A stretch of 64,000 nt of DNA from Streptomyces mangrovi. GTDB taxonomy: Bacteria > Actinomycetota > Actinomycetes > Streptomycetales > Streptomycetaceae. A program made the position numbers and the translations under genes. The DNA lies in NCBI RefSeq assembly GCF_900114215.1, contig NZ_FOSG01000014.1, forward strand, positions 1 to 64,000, given 5' to 3'. Numbering within the stretch: position 1 is the first letter of the stretch; the number at the start of each line of letters is the position of its first letter. Below the pieces are notes generated by a model, which was not told the origin of the DNA, made no database searches, and saw only the letters and a program-made list of their open reading frames with translations. Positions 32,701 through 47,700 of this stretch are shown here, piece by piece.

Positions 32701-35700
32701 GAATCGGACCACATTTCTCGAAACGTATGGGTGATATCACTGAACAACATCCCTCCCTGCACCCACATCGAATACCCGCAGTCCAAGCTGCACCTGGGGT
32801 ATGTGCAACCTGCAGGCGAAGAGGTCAAGAAGGTTTTCAACGAGGACGGTATCTGGGCCCCCGTCGCCATGCACATCACCGATACTCGCGGAAGACAATG
32901 GAGACGCACGCAAACATCCCTCAAAGAGGGACCAATGCAGAAGGTCATCAGTAAGGCCCTCGAAATGAGGAACAACATCTGGGGCGCAGACGCAGAGACA
33001 CACAAAGCCGAGTCCTGCTCTGGGAAGGAGTGAGGAGAATTAACGGCCTACCGCACTGGATGGCGTGTCGATGGCGGTGTCCGCCTCCCGGATCGGCCGC
33101 AGACACAGCGCGGTGCCGGGGACGGGCACATGGACGGGGTGGACGAAGTTCTCGGAGGGTCGGCTCATGGGCCCGTCCGGCTTCCGGGGCGCTCCACGGT
33201 TGCCGCGTGGGCCGGGCACATGAACGGGCCACGTCATCCTCCCCGTAGAGGTGGGGCTGTACGTCCCGCAGAGCACCGCAGAGGGCACGACCGCATGAAA
33301 GCCCCCGCGAACGGGGGCCGTTCGGTGACCTCGGCGACCCGCTGAGAGACGCCGTTCACAGCCGCCGGGGCAGGCGGGACGGGTGGGCACCGGCGGCGTC
33401 TCAGTGCTGGATCAGGCCGCCGACCGGGACGGGGGCGACGTGGCCGGTCGGCGGAAGGTCCCGCGCCAGCGCGAGGCCGACGTCAACCAGTGACAACCGG
33501 GGCAGACCGGTGACCTCGGGGACCGGGGTCCAGACCGACTCGACGATGTCGCCGTCCGGTTCGGGCCGGAGCCGGCCGCCTGTGATGCGGACCCGGTAGA
33601 AGACGCCGACGTTCTGGTGTACGACTCCCTCACGCGTGGCGGTCGCGGGGATCAACCGCGAGTCCACTCCCAGCAGGCGGTCTACCACCCCCGAGCAGCC
33701 GGTCTCCTCGGCGACCTCCCGGATCACCGCGTCGAACGGGTCCTCCCCGTGCTCGACCCCGCCGCCCGGGAGAGTCCACCTGCTCCCACCGTCCGTCAGT
33801 AAGTGGCGGGCGAGCAGCACCCGCCCGTCCTCGACGCACACGGCATACGCCGCCAGCCGGAAACTCATCCCCACTCCTCCCGCCGGAACTCGTCCGGCGT
33901 CCATGGTTCGCGCATCACCACACGGAACGGAACCAGACGAGCGTGAACACCGCCAGACGGCCCCGCGCCTCGCCGTCCCGGGGACGTGTCAGGCGACGGG
34001 CGGCAGGGCGAGCCAGTCCTGCCAGGTGATGTCGCGGCCCAGGTAACGGGGCCGGCGGAAGGGCCAGTCGGCGTCGATCCACCGCGGCACCAGCTCGTCG
34101 AGCGCGCGCTCCTCCTCGCCGCCGACGAGGTCGTCCACCACCCACCAGGAGATGTCCGCATCGGAGCCGGTGCGCTCGGGCGGGTCGATGTAGACGCAGC
34201 CGTAGAGCGCCGTCTCCTCCGCGTTCAGCAGGGCGTAGTTGAACGACTGGTGCGCGGCGATCTCCTTCTCGTGCCGGAGCAGGTCGACGCGGTCCTCCTC
34301 GTAGGTCATCGTCTCGGCGGGCCAGCCCCAGGCGGGGCCGAAGATCTCCCACAGGCGCTCGCGGGAGCCCATCACGGCGGGGTAGTCGATGGCGGTGTCC
34401 GCCTCCCGGATCGGCCGCAGATGCAGCGCGGTGCCGGGGACGGGCACATGGACGGGGTGGACGAAGTCGTCGGGGAGCCAGCTCATGAGAGCCGAAGCTA
34501 CAGTCGGCCGGCGCGGAACGCCCCGGCATTTTCCGCGCCCGGCGCCGGGCGCGGGCGGCACGGGCACCACGGCGGGCGGCACCGGGCTCCGACGAGACCG
34601 TCCGCGTCAACCGACCACCCCGTGCGTCTCAGCGATCCGTCTCCGGGCCGAGTGATCCAGCGGGCAGACCCAGGCCCCGGGCCTCGTACGAGCGCACGAG
34701 GCGGGCCAGTTGCCGCCCCACCGTCAGCAGCGGCTCCTCGCTGCGGGTGACCTGGGCGGTGACTTCGGCGCCTTCCAGGGCGCCGATGACGGTGGTCGCC
34801 AGCTCCCGGGCGTCCTGGGAGGAGAAGCCGCAGCGCAGCAGTTTGTCGGAGACCAACCGCTCCCAGCCGCGCAGAGCTTCGGCGCACACCTGCTGGATCT
34901 CCGAGTCGGTCCCGAGCGTCTCCAGGGCGGCGGCCGTGACGGGGCAGCCGTCGATCCAGCCCGACTCGCGCAGATCGCCGGCCAGTCGCCGGGCGCAGGA
35001 CGTCACCGCCTGCGCCGGGTCGTCCTCGCCGTCCAGCGCCTGCCGCAGGAGCGCCGCGAACTCCTCGCCGCTGTGCCTGATCGCGGCCACGGCGACGGCT
35101 TCCTTGCCGCCCGGGAAGAAGTGGTAGACGGAGCCGAGGGTGGCCTGCGCCTCCCGGGCGATCTGCTTGATCCCCGTGCCGACGTAGCCCTGGCGCTGCA
35201 GGAGGCGCGCTGCCGCGACGACGATCCGGTCCCGTGTGCTGGTCTGCATGCGGCCACCGTATCGGCCGACTGAGTAGAGCGTTCGTTCCACCGTCGTGGT
35301 ACCTTGCCGCCACGCTCTGAATAGAGCGTTCGTTTTAGCAAGGGATGGAGACCTCTTCATGAGCAGCACCGAGCAGTCGGTCACCGTCATCGGGCTCGGC
35401 CCCATGGGGCAGGCCATGGCCGCGGCCTTCCTGGACCGCGGGTACGCGGTCACCCTGTGGAACCGCACCGCGTCCCGCGCGGACGCCTTAACGGCCCGCG
35501 GTGCGGTCCTCGCGCCGAGCGTCGAGGACGCCCTCACCGCGAACGAGGTGGTGATCCTCAGCCTCACGGACTACGCCGCGGTGTACGACGTGCTGGAGCC
35601 CGCCGCGACGGCGCTGTCCGGCCGGGTCCTGGTCAACCTCAGCTCCGACACCCCCGAGCGGGCCCGGACCGCCGCCCGCTGGGCGGCCGGACGAGGCGCC

Positions 35701-38700
35701 GTGCAGCTCACCGGAGGGGTCACGGTGCCGCCCTCCGGCATCGGGCAGCCCTCCTCGGCGACCTTCTACAGCGGTCCCCGGGAGGTGTTCGACGAGCACC
35801 GTCCGGTGCTCGAAGTCGTGACCGGCCGGACCGAGTACCGGGGGGAGGACCCGGGGCTCGCCGCGCTCTTCTACCAGATCGGCATGGTCATGTTCTGGAC
35901 CTCCATGCTGAGCTACTGGCAGGCGATCGCCCTCGCCCACGCGAACGGCCTGACAGCGGCCGACATCCTGCCGCACGCCACCGACACCGCGAACTCGCTT
36001 CCCGCCTTCTACGCCTTCTACGCCGAACGCATCGACGCCGGCCGGCACCTCGGCGACGTGGACCGCCTGGCCATGGGGACGGCCAGCGCCGAGCACGTCC
36101 TGCACACCAACGCCGACGCGGGTGTCGACACCACCCTCCCGGCCGCGGTCGTCGAACTCTTCCGGCGCGGCATGGACGCCGGCCACGCCGGAGACAGCTT
36201 CTCCGCCCTGGTGGAGTCGATGAAGAAGGCCGAGGCGTAAGCGCTCTTCCCCGCCCCCTCCGCACGGCACCACCACGGCCCTTCTCCGGCCCTCCCCGAC
36301 CCGCTCGGCCTCTTCCGCACCCGGTACGCCGACGCTTTGCGGCTCCACAGCTTCTTGAGGCTTTCCGAACTTCGATCGAGCGGTGGACGGGCATCCTGCC
36401 CGAAAAGTCTCACAGGGAAGTTCAACGAAACAATTCAATGCAGGCATCACGACAAGGAGGCCCGAAATGAAGTTCCACCTTGAGGTCGACATGGACGACG
36501 CGGCGTCCGCAGAGGAATCCGCCCGCGAACTGGGCCGGATCCTGAGGTACTGGGGAGGGAACCTCCACCGCTATGCCCTGCGGCCCGGCGACGGCTCGGC
36601 CGTCCACGACTCCGGCTACCGCGAGGTCGGCCGATGGAGCATCATCTCCACCGACGGGTCCTGAACCACGCCCGCTCCCCGCCCCGGCCATGTCGAAGAG
36701 GAGCCTGTGCCGAAGAACTCCGAGGCAGTGCCCGCCGCCGCACCGAAGCGGCGGCGCCCGCCCGCCCGCAAGCGGGCCGGAATCGGACTCCTGCTGGCGA
36801 GTGCCACGGCCCTGTACCCCGCCGTCAGCGGAGACTGGCACCAAACAGCCGCCCGGTTCGAGCACACCAGCGGCCGGGGGCCGCTGCACTCGCACACCGC
36901 GCAGGGCGCCACCTCCGTCCACTCGCCCGGGCACACGCCGTGGAACGCGACCTTCGGCAGCTACGTGCTGTGCTCGGCGGGCGGTGCGGACGTCGAGATC
37001 GAGGACATCCGGTACAGCGCGCCGGTCGGGCCGCAGGACGTGAGGTTCGCGCTGCGCACCGTCTCCGCGAAGGACCGGGCCTCCTCCCCGGCCGTCACCC
37101 CGGTCGGCGCGGCGCTGGGAAAGCCTCCGGACCTGCACAGCGGCCCCCTCCCCGGCCGCCTCGCCGACGCCGGCGCGGGCAGTCGCGTCACCCAGAGCTG
37201 TGCCGAGGAGGACGAGGAGGGAGCGGGGTTCACCGAGCTGCTGTTCGTCCTCCGGGTCGGCGAGTCGGGCGGATGGATCGACCGGGCCTGGATCGACTAC
37301 CGCATCCACGGCCGTCCGTACACGCTGAGGCTCGACTGGCAGATGATCGCCTGCGGAGACGACGTTCCTCCCGTGAACGGGGACGAGACCTGCACCGGGA
37401 CGGCATAGCCGTCCCCGCACGGGCCGCCCCGTGTGCGCCCCGCCTCTCCGCATCCCTCGTCCCCCCGGCCGCACCCGCCACCCGCGGGGGCGCCGGACCC
37501 GTTCCGCGAAACCGGTTCCGTTTCCATGCACGGCGAGCCCCTGATTCACACCTTCCGGTGACACGGCGGCTCTCCGGGACCCGCCGGCCCCCGGCCGCGG
37601 CCACGCTGAGGCGGACTCGACACCCCCCGCGAACCCCGGAGCGGCCCCATGCCCAGCACCGACCTGCCCGGCCCCGGTTCCCTCCTGCGCCGCACCCTCG
37701 GCGAACGGCGCATCGCCCTGGTCGCCTGGCGGCTGCTGGTGCTCCAGACCGCGCATCCGGTCGTCGCCGCCGGGATGAGGGACCACTCCACCTACCGGGC
37801 GCACCCCTGGCGCCGCGTGCAACACACCATGGACAGCGGCAAGCGCCTGTTCTTCTCCGACGCCGACAGCCTGCGCCGGGAGGTAGCCCGGCTGGAGCGC
37901 ACCCACCGCCGTATCCGGGGCGCCGACGGGCGGGGCGGGACGTACACGGCCGAGGACCCCGAGGTGCGCGCCTGGGTGCTGGTCACCCTCTACGAGTCGA
38001 TGACGGCGATGCGGGAGCTGTCCGGCGACCCGCTCTCCCCCGGGCAGCTCGACGAGCTGTACCGGGAGTTCCTCGCCGTCTGCGGCGAGTTCGGGCTGTC
38101 CGGCGACGTCCTGCCGCCGACCGCCGCCGACGTGCCCGCGTACGTCGACCGCATGGTCCGCGAACGGCTGGAGTACGGCGACGAGGTGAGGTACCTGCTG
38201 TTCGGCATCCTCCGCGAGGCGCCCTGCCCGAGCCGGCTGCGGCGCCTGCGGGGCCTGTGGCCGCTGCTGCGGCCGGTGATCGCGCGCACCCTCGCGGCGC
38301 TGACCGTCGCCGATCTGCCGCCCGCCTTCCGGGAGCGCTTCGGGCTGCCGCGCCCGCGTGCGGCGGCGCTGCTGTCCCGCGTCCTGCACCACGGCGCGCG
38401 GCACCTGCTGACCCGGCTGCCGGACCGGCTGCGCCACCGCGTGCCGCCCACCGGGGCCGTGCCGCGTCCCCGGGCGCCGCGGCCCCCGCGGCACGACCCG
38501 CGCCCGCCCCGGCTGGACGCCTTCTTCCGGCAGGTCATGGACCAGACCGGGGACGGGTACGTCGACGCCGCCGACCTGCGGGCCATGGCCCACAACGCCT
38601 GCTGGCAGCTGGAGCTCACCACCGAGCGGGAGGACGAGGTCTACGCCGCCTTCGACGCCTGGTGGCGGCACATCGGCGCCACGATGGACACCGACGGGGA

Positions 38701-41700
38701 CGGCCGGGTCGGCCGGGCGGAGTTCGTGGCCGCCACCCTCGCGGGCTGCGACCGCGACCCGCGCTACCTGGAGGACGGCCTCCACATCGCCGTACGCGCC
38801 CTCTTCCGCGCGGGGGACACCGACGGGAGCGGGGAGATCGGCCCCGACGAGTACCGCGCGCTCTTCGGCGGCTCCCGGGTGCACCCGGCCGAGCTGAACG
38901 ACGGCTTCCGGCAACTCGACGCGGACGGCGACGGGCGGCTCACGGAGGAGGAGTTCGTGCGCGGCTTCACGGAGTTCTTCACCGCCCGCGCCTCGACCGT
39001 CGCGGGCGGCAGGCTGCTGGGCCGCCCCTGAACGGCGGCGCCTCGGCCGCGGAATTGCTTTGCGTGCCGGGCCGCCGGTCGCCGACGATCGGCCTGTCGC
39101 ACGACAGGGGGAGACCGGCATGAGCGCACGGCTGCGCGGGATCGCGAAGCAGACCGAGGAGATCGTCGAGCGGGGCCGGTACACGGCGCCCGGGGGCCGG
39201 GAGGTGTCCATCGCCGGGGCGGTCGCCGCGGCGATGGAGGGGACCGCGCTGTTCGGCCCCGAGCCGGTGCCCGTGCCCGATGTCGCATCCGGGACCAGGG
39301 CCGCGTCCGGGGAGCGGCTGTCCACCGTCTTCGAGGTGACGGGGGAGAGCAGTCTGGAGGCCGCCCGCCGGCTGGTCGGCGGCGGTCCCGGTGACGGTGA
39401 CGGCCCGGACCCCGGCGGCCCGGTCGCCGTCCTCGACTTCGCCTCCGCGCGCAATCCGGGCGGCGGCTACCTCAACGGGGCCCAGGCGCAGGAGGAGGCG
39501 CTGTGCCGTGCCTCCGCGCTGTACGTCTGCCTGCTGCGCGCCCCCGGGTACTACGAGCACCACCGGGCCGAGCGCAGCCCCTTCTACAGCGACCGCGTCA
39601 TCCACTCGCCCGGTGTGCCGGTCTTCCGCGACGAGCGCGGGGAGCTGCTGGAGGAGCCGTTCGAGGTGGGCTTCCTCACCTCGCCCGCGCCCAACGCGGG
39701 CGTCATCGCGCGGCGCGCCCCCGAGGAGGCCGGCCGTATCCCCGGCGCGCTGCTCGTACGCGCCGAGCGGGTGCTGGAGGTGGCCGCGGCGCAGGGCTAC
39801 CGGCGGCTCGTGCTGGGGGCGTGGGGCTGCGGGGTGTTCCGCAACGACCCGGCGGTCGTCGCGGGCGTGTTCCGCTCGCATCTGGCGGATGGCGGCCGGT
39901 TCGCCGGGCGCTTCGCGCACGTCGTCCTCGCCGTCCTCGACCGCCGTCCCGACTCCCCGACCCGGGCGGCCTTCCACCGGGCCTTCGACGGACTCGCCGG
40001 GTAGCCGCCCGTGCCGTCCGGAAAGGGCGACACGGGGAAACGGAAGCGTTTCGATACTTTTGCGTTTCACTCGACCGGCTCATACACTCCTGGTGTACGA
40101 AACCGTTTCGTTTGTGTTGGAGAGCCAGGATGACCGACCAGCCGGCCACAGCACCCGGCCGACGCACCCGGCTGACCCCCGAGCGGGAGCTGGAGCTGTT
40201 CACGGCGGTGGTCGAGCTGGTGCGCGAGCAGGGCTACGAGGCGCTGACGATGGACGCGGTCGCGACGCGCACCAAGTCCAGCAAGGCCACCCTCTACCGG
40301 CAGTGGGAGAGCAAGCCCAAGCTGGTCGCCACCGCCCTGCGCCATCTGGGCAAGAGTCACCCGGAGGACATCGACACCGGCTCCCTGGCCGGCGACCTCC
40401 GGCAGATGGTGAGCGACTTCATCTCCCACGCCAGCGAGGACACGGCCCTGCTGAACGGCCTGGCGCACGCCGTCTCCAAGGACCCCGAGCTGTGGCAGGC
40501 GCTGTACGAGCTGCACATCCGGCCCGGCCTGGACGCGCTCGACACCGTGGTGCGCAGGGCCGCCGAGCGCGGGGAGCTGGATCCGGACAACCCGGCGATC
40601 GAGTTCGTCCCGCACCTGGTCATCGGGGCGCTGAGCACCCGCAAACTGATCGAGAACCGGGACTCGGACACCGACTACATGGAGCGCTATCTGCGGGCGG
40701 TGGTCTTCCCGGCGCTCGGCATCTCCTGACCGGCCCCGTCCCACGGGCACTTCCGAGACCCACCAACCCCTTCCGACCACTTCCTCCGACTCAGGAGTCC
40801 TCACTCTCATGGCCACGTTCCTGTACCGGCTCGGCCGCCTCGCCTTCCGGCGGCGCGGGCTGGTCGCCCTGTTGTGGGTGGTGGTGCTGGCGGTCGCGGG
40901 CGGCTTCGCCGCCTCCGCGTCCTCGGCGGCCTCCGGCAACATCACCATTCCCGGCACCGAGGCGCAGAAGGCGTTCGAGCTGCTGGAGGATCGTTTCCCC
41001 GGCAGCAACCCCGACGGCGCCACCGCGCGGGTCGTCTTCAAGGCGCCCGACGGCGAGAAGATAACCGACCCGGAGAACAAGGCGGCCGTCGGCGAGGTCG
41101 TCGCCGAGCTGGCGAAGGGCGACCAGGTCCAGCAGGCCGTCGACCCCTTCCGGGCCCAGGCCGTGAGCCCGGACCAGACCATCGCCTACTCCCAGGTCAC
41201 CTACGAGGTCTCCGGCTTCGAGCTGACCGAGGAGTCGCGCGAGGAGCTCAAGGCCGCCGCCGAGGACGGCCGGGAGGCCGGGCTGACGGTGGAGACCGGC
41301 GGTGACGCGATGGCGGCGATCCCGCACACCGGCGCCGCCGAGGTGATCGGCGTGGCCATCGCCGCGATCGTGCTGCTGATCACCTTCGGCTCCCTGGTCG
41401 CCGCCGGGCTGCCGCTGCTCACCGCCCTGGTCGGCGTCGGCGTCACCGTCGCGGTCATCACCGCCGTGACCGTGCCGTTCGACCTCAACACCACCACCCC
41501 GATCCTGGCGACGATGATCGGCCTGGCCGTCGGCATCGACTACGCGCTGTTCATCGTCTCCCGCTACCGCGCCGAACTCGCCGAGGGGCGCGAGCCACTG
41601 GAGGCCGTCGGCCGCGCCACGGGGACGGCCGGCTCGGCGGTGGTCTTCGCCGGTCTGACCGTCGTCATCGCCCTGGTCGGCCTGTCGGTGGTCAACATCC

Positions 41701-44700
41701 CGATCCTGACCAAGATGGGTCTGGCCGCCGGCGGTTCGGTCGTCCTGGCCGTGCTGGTCGCCCTGACGCTGATACCCGCACTGCTCGGCTTCGCCGGGCA
41801 GAAGGTCCTGCCGCGCAAGCAGCGCGCGAAGGCCGGCGAGGACGGCCAGGACGGCGAGACGGCCACGGCCGTCGAGACCAAGGACGGCGCGGGCACCCGC
41901 TGGGCCCGCTTCGTGCTGCGCCGCCCGATCGCGGTGCTACTGGTCAGCGTCGTCGGACTCGGCCTGCTGGCCGTCCCCGCCAAGGACCTCCAGCTCAACC
42001 TGCCCGACGACGGCTCCCAGCCCACCAGCACCACCCAGCGCCGCGCCTACGACCTGATAGCCGAGGGCTTCGGCCCCGGCACCAACGGCCCGCTGATCGT
42101 GACCGTGGACGCCGAGGACAGCGACGACCCCCAGGCCGCCGCCGGCGCCACCGCCGAGAAGCTCCAGGGCCTGGGCGGGGTCGCCGCCGTGATGCCCCCC
42201 ACGTTCAACGAGGCCGGCGACACCGCGATGATCACCGTCATCCCGAAGTCCGCGCCCAGCAGCGCCGCGACCGAGGACCTGGTCCACGACATCCGCGAGC
42301 AGGCCGACGACATCGCCGAGACCACCGGCGCCGGCGTCCTGGTCACCGGGCAGACCGCCATGGCCATCGACGTCTCGCAGAAGCTGGACGACGCCCTGGC
42401 GCCCTATCTGATCCTCGTGGTCGGCCTGGCGTTCCTGCTGCTGACCGTGGTGTTCCGCTCGATCCTGGTCCCGCTCAAGGCGGCGCTCGGCTTCCTGCTC
42501 TCGGTGGTCGCCGCGCTCGGCTCGGTCGTGGCGGTCTTCCAGTGGGGCTGGCTGGCCGACGTCTTCGGCGTGGAGCAGACCGGCCCGGTCATGAGCCTGA
42601 TGCCGATCCTCATGGTCGGCCTGGTCTTCGGCCTGGCGATGGACTACGAGGTCTTCCTCGTGACCCGGATGCGCGAGGCCCACGTCCACGGCGAGACCCC
42701 GCACGAGTCGGTCGTCACCGGCTTCAAGCTGGGGGCGCGCGTGGTGACCGCGGCCGCGCTGATCATGATCAGCGTCTTCGCCGGGTTCATCGGCTCCTCC
42801 GAGTCGATGATCAAGATGATCGGCTTCGGTCTGGCCGTCGCCGTCCTCTTCGACGCCTTCGTGATCCGCATGGCCGTCGTCCCGGCCGTCCTGGCGCTGC
42901 TGGGCAAGTCCGCCTGGTGGCTGCCGCGCTGGCTGGACAAGGTCGTGCCCAACGTCGACGTCGAGGGCGAGAAGCTCCAGCGCGAGCTGAACGGCTCCGC
43001 CGAGAAGGCCGGCGAGCGCGAGCCGGTCGCCGCGCGCGACTGAGCGGTACCCGAGCCCGGGGCCGCCGCCGCGAGCGGAAGGCGCGGCGGCCCCGGCCGC
43101 ACCGGCCCGTGGGGACGGGGAACGGTGCGGCATCCGGGGCCCGGCAGCGGTTCTCCCGCCAGGGAGGCACCGCTGCCGGGCCCCGGTCGCGTACTGGTGT
43201 GGGGCCGCCCGGCGGGCGGCCCCACACCTCGTCTCCCCGTTCCCCGCTACCGCCGCGCGCTGCGCTTGACCAGGTAGGCGGCGGTCAGGCAGACGGCCGC
43301 GATGGCGAGGAACACCAGGGCGATGGTCAGTCCGCCGGGGAGGCTCGCCCCCCTGGCGAGGAGCGCGGGCTCGCCGCCCTGCGCGGCGTCGGTGTACCAA
43401 CTCACTGCGGTCTCCCTTCCGGAGGAATCCACATCGAGGGCTGTTCCGGCCTCCCCCGGGCGCGGGCGCGCCCGGGGGAGGCCGGAGCACGACGGGACGA
43501 GGAGTCAGAACGGCAGCCGGCCGCGGGCGCGGCGGCCCGCGGAACCGCTGCGTCCCACCGCGCGGGAACTCTTGTGGAACGGCTTGCTCATCCAGCGCCC
43601 CAGAGGGCCGGGGGCCTTGCCTCCCGCCCGGGCGCCCAGCCCCAGGGAGCGCTGTGTGCCGCGCTCGGGGTGACGGGACAGGCGCGGCACCACGAAGGCC
43701 AGAGCGGCCAGGACCACGCACCCGGCTATCACACCGGCGACCACCATGGTCACTCCTCACGTCGTTTCGTATCCGGTCGTATCGCTCCGTGTCGTCTCGA
43801 CCACCGAAGCCGTGTGTTCGGTCCGTCTGCCCCGGCTCGTGCCCGGCATCCCTGAGAACCGGATCGGTGGGCATAAGCGGACCGAGAGGATTTTCGATTC
43901 GGGCGGAAGTCCGGCAGGCCGGAAGGAAGGGGCCATGGGCGTCGTGAACGACGAGGCGGACAGGCGCAAGCGGCGGCTGCGACGGCGGCTGGAGCGGCTG
44001 ATCGGGATCGCCGCCACCGAGGGGAACGAGCTGACCGCGCTGCGCAACGGGGACGAGATCTTCCCCGCGATGCTGGAGAGCATCCGGGCCGCCGAGCACA
44101 CCGTCGACATGATGACGTTCGTGTACTGGCGCGGCGAGATCGCCCGCGAGTTCGCCCGTGTCATGGCCGAGCGCGCCCGCGCCGGGGTGCGGGTGCGGCT
44201 GCTGCTGGACGGCTTCGGCAGCCGGCTGATCGAGGGCGACCTGCTGGAGATGATGGACGAGGCCGGGGTGCAGGTGGCCTGGTTCCGCAAGCCGCTGTGG
44301 CTCTCCCCGCTGAAGCAGAACCACCGCTGCCACCGCAAGGTGCTGGTGGTGGACGAGCGGACGGCCTTCACCGGCGGGGTGGGGATCGCCGAGGAGTGGT
44401 GCGGCGACGCCCGGAACGAGAACGAGTGGCGCGACACCCATGTGCGGGTGCGCGGCCCGGCCGTGGACGGCATCGCCGCCGCGTTCGCGCAGAACTGGGC
44501 GGAGTGCGCGGAAGTGCTGTTCGACGAGCGGGACCGCTTCGTCGAGCACGAGCCGCGGGGCGGCTCCGTGGTGCAGGTGGTGCGCGGTTCGGCCAGTTTC
44601 GGCTGGCAGGACATGCAGACGCTGCTGCGGGTGGTGCTGGAGACGGCGCAGGAGCGCGTACGGCTGACCACGGCGTACTTCGCGCCCGACCCGTACTTCG

Positions 44701-47700
44701 TCGAGATGCTGTGCGCCACCGCGCGCCGCGGGGTGGAGGTGGAGCTGCTGCTGCCCGGCCCGCACACCGACCAGCGGGCGTCCCAGCTGTCCGGGCAGGG
44801 CCGCTACGAGGAGCTGCTGGCGTGCGGGGTGCGGATCCGGCACTTCCAGCCGACGATGATGCACGCCAAGATCGTGACGGTGGACGGGATCGCCTCGCTG
44901 GTGGGCTCCACCAACCTCAACCGGCGCTCGATGGACCACGACGAGGAGGTCATGCTCGTCGTCCTGGACGAGGACTTCACCGCGGGGCTGGACCGGGACT
45001 ACGAGGCGGACCTGCGCCGGAGCGTGCGGATCGTGGGCGCACGCTGGCGCAGAAGGCCGGTCGTGCAGCGGGTGCGGGAGGCCGCCGTGGCGCCGATCCG
45101 CCGTTTCCTTTGAGATCCCGGTTCCGGTGACACGCCGACGGGCCGGGACCGCGTCGCGGTCCCGGCCCGTCGGCGTGTGGCCCGTGTGCCCGTGTGCCCG
45201 TGTCAGTCGGCCTTCTTGACCTGCGGCGGCTTGCGCACCGACAGGTGCAGCTCCTTCAGCCGGGCCTCGTCGACCTCGCTCGGGGCGCCCATCAGCAGGT
45301 CCTGGGCGTTGCCGTTGAGCGGGAAGGCGATGGTCTCGCGGATGTTGGGCTCGTCCGCCAGCAGCATCACGATGCGGTCGATGCCCGGGGCGATGCCGCC
45401 GTGCGGCGGGGCGCCGAAGTGGAAGGCGCGCAGCATGCCGCCGAACTCGCGCTCGACCTCCTCGTGGCTGTAGCCGGCGATCTCGAAGGCCTTGTACATG
45501 ATCTCCGGCTCGTGGTTCCGGATCGCGCCGGAGGACAGCTCCACCCCGTTGCAGACGATGTCGTACTGCCAGGCCAGGATGTCCAGCGGGTCCTTGGTCT
45601 CCAGCGCCTCCAGGCCGCCCTGCGGCATGGAGAACGGGTTGTGGGAGAACTCGATCTGCCCGGTGTCCTCGTTCCTCTCGAACATCGGGAAGTCGACGAT
45701 CCAGCAGAAGCGGAAGACGTTCTCCTCGAAGTGGCCGGTGCGGCGCCCGGCCTCGACGCGGACCGCGCCCATGATCCTGGAGACCTCGTCGAACTCGCCC
45801 GCGCCGAAGAAGACGGCCGTGCCCGGCCCGGCGTCCAGGCGGGACAGCAGGGCGGAGACGTTCTCCTCGGTGAGGAACTTGGCGATCGGGCCGGTCAGCT
45901 TGCCGTCGTCGCCCACGCGCACCCAGGCCAGGCCCTTGGCGCCCTGCAGAGCGGCGAACTCGCCCATCTGGTCGAAGAACTTGCGCGGCTGGTCGGCGGT
46001 GCCGGGCACGGCCAGGGCGCGCACGTGCTTGTCCGCGAACGCCTTGAACTCCGAGCCGGCGAAGACGTCGGAGACGTCGGCCAGTTCCAGCCCGACGCGC
46101 AGGTCCGGCTTGTCGCTGCCGTACTTGAGCATCGCCTCGCGGAAGGGGATGCGCGGGAAGGGCGAGGTGACGTGGCGCCCGTCGCCGAACTTCTCGAAGA
46201 GGTCGGTCATGACCTTCTCGATGACGCCGAAGACGTCCTCCTGCTCGACGAAGCTCATCTCCATGTCGAGCTGGTAGAACTCGCCCGGCGAGCGGTCGGC
46301 GCGGGCGTCCTCGTCGCGGAAGCAGGGCGCGATCTGGAAGTAGCGGTCGAAGCCCGCGATCATCAGCAGCTGCTTGAACTGCTGCGGGGCCTGCGGCAGC
46401 GCGTAGAACTTCCCCGCGTGCAGCCGGGAGGGCACCAGGAAGTCGCGCGCGCCCTCGGGGGAGGTGGCCGACAGGATCGGGGTGGCCAGCTCGTTGAAGC
46501 CGAGCGCCGTCATCTCCTGCCGGATGGTGGAGATGACCGCCGAGCGCAGCATGATGTTGCGGTGCATGCGCTCCTTGCGCAGGTCGAGGAAGCGGTACTC
46601 CAGGCGCCGCTCCTCGTTGACGCCGTCCTCGGTGTTGATGGTGAACGGCAGCGGGTCGGCGGCGCCCAGCACCTCGACCCCGGCGACCTCGACCTCGATC
46701 TCGCCGGTGGGCAGCTCGGGGTTGACGTTCTCCTCGCCGCGGGCGACGACCCGGCCGTCGACGCGGACGACGGACTCCTTGGAGATCGAGCTCAGCGCCT
46801 CGTAGGGGGCGGTGTCGGGGCGGACGACGAGCTGGACGATCCCGTGGTGGTCGCGGAGATCGATGAAGAGGATGCCGCCCAGGTTCCGCCGATTGTGCAG
46901 CCAGCCGGAGAGGCGGACATCCGTGTCGATGTCCGCGGCACGGAGCTCGCCGCAGGTGTGGGACCGGTACCGATGCATCATTCGTCCAAGTCGTCAGGTT
47001 GTCGGTTGGTGTCGGGCCGCCGGCCGCTCGTCGGCGAGGGGGCGCACACGTCCCACAGACTACCGTCCGGGCCGTCTTCCGCCGGGTGCCCCCGGGAACG
47101 ACCACATATGGTGGAAAAGTGCACACCGAGGACATTCTCGCGGCCACCGGGGTCGGCCTGTGGCGCTGGGACAACACGGCCGGCGTCATCACGCTGGACG
47201 CCACCGCGGCCCGGCTGCTGGGCCTGCCGCCCGAGGAGACCGTCCTGACCGAGAGTGCCCTGCGCTCCCGCTTCCACGCGCTCGACTACGCGGAACTGGC
47301 CAACGTCGCCGCCCTCGCCATCGCCGAGGGCACGATCGCGGAGGCGCTGCAGCGGGTGGTGGCACCGGACGGCACCGTCCTGCGGATCGTGCGCAACCGG
47401 CTGGCCCTGGCCGGGCAGACCCTGATGGGTACGGAGCCGGGCCAGTCCTTCGTGCTGCACGGACTGCTGACCGAGGCCCCCTGGCCGAACCGCCCCGCCG
47501 GGGCCGGTGAGGAGGTCTCGGAGATCCCCCAGGAGACGTATCCGGTGGAGATCACCGCCGAGCGGCCCCCGGGCGCGTCCGTCCCCACGGTGCAGTCCCC
47601 GGCCGCCCAGGCCCCGGCCGCCGCCGAGTGGCGGCACTCGCGCGAGGCGTTCCTGCTGGACGTGGGAAAGGCGCTGGCCGAGGCGCAGACCACGCAGGAG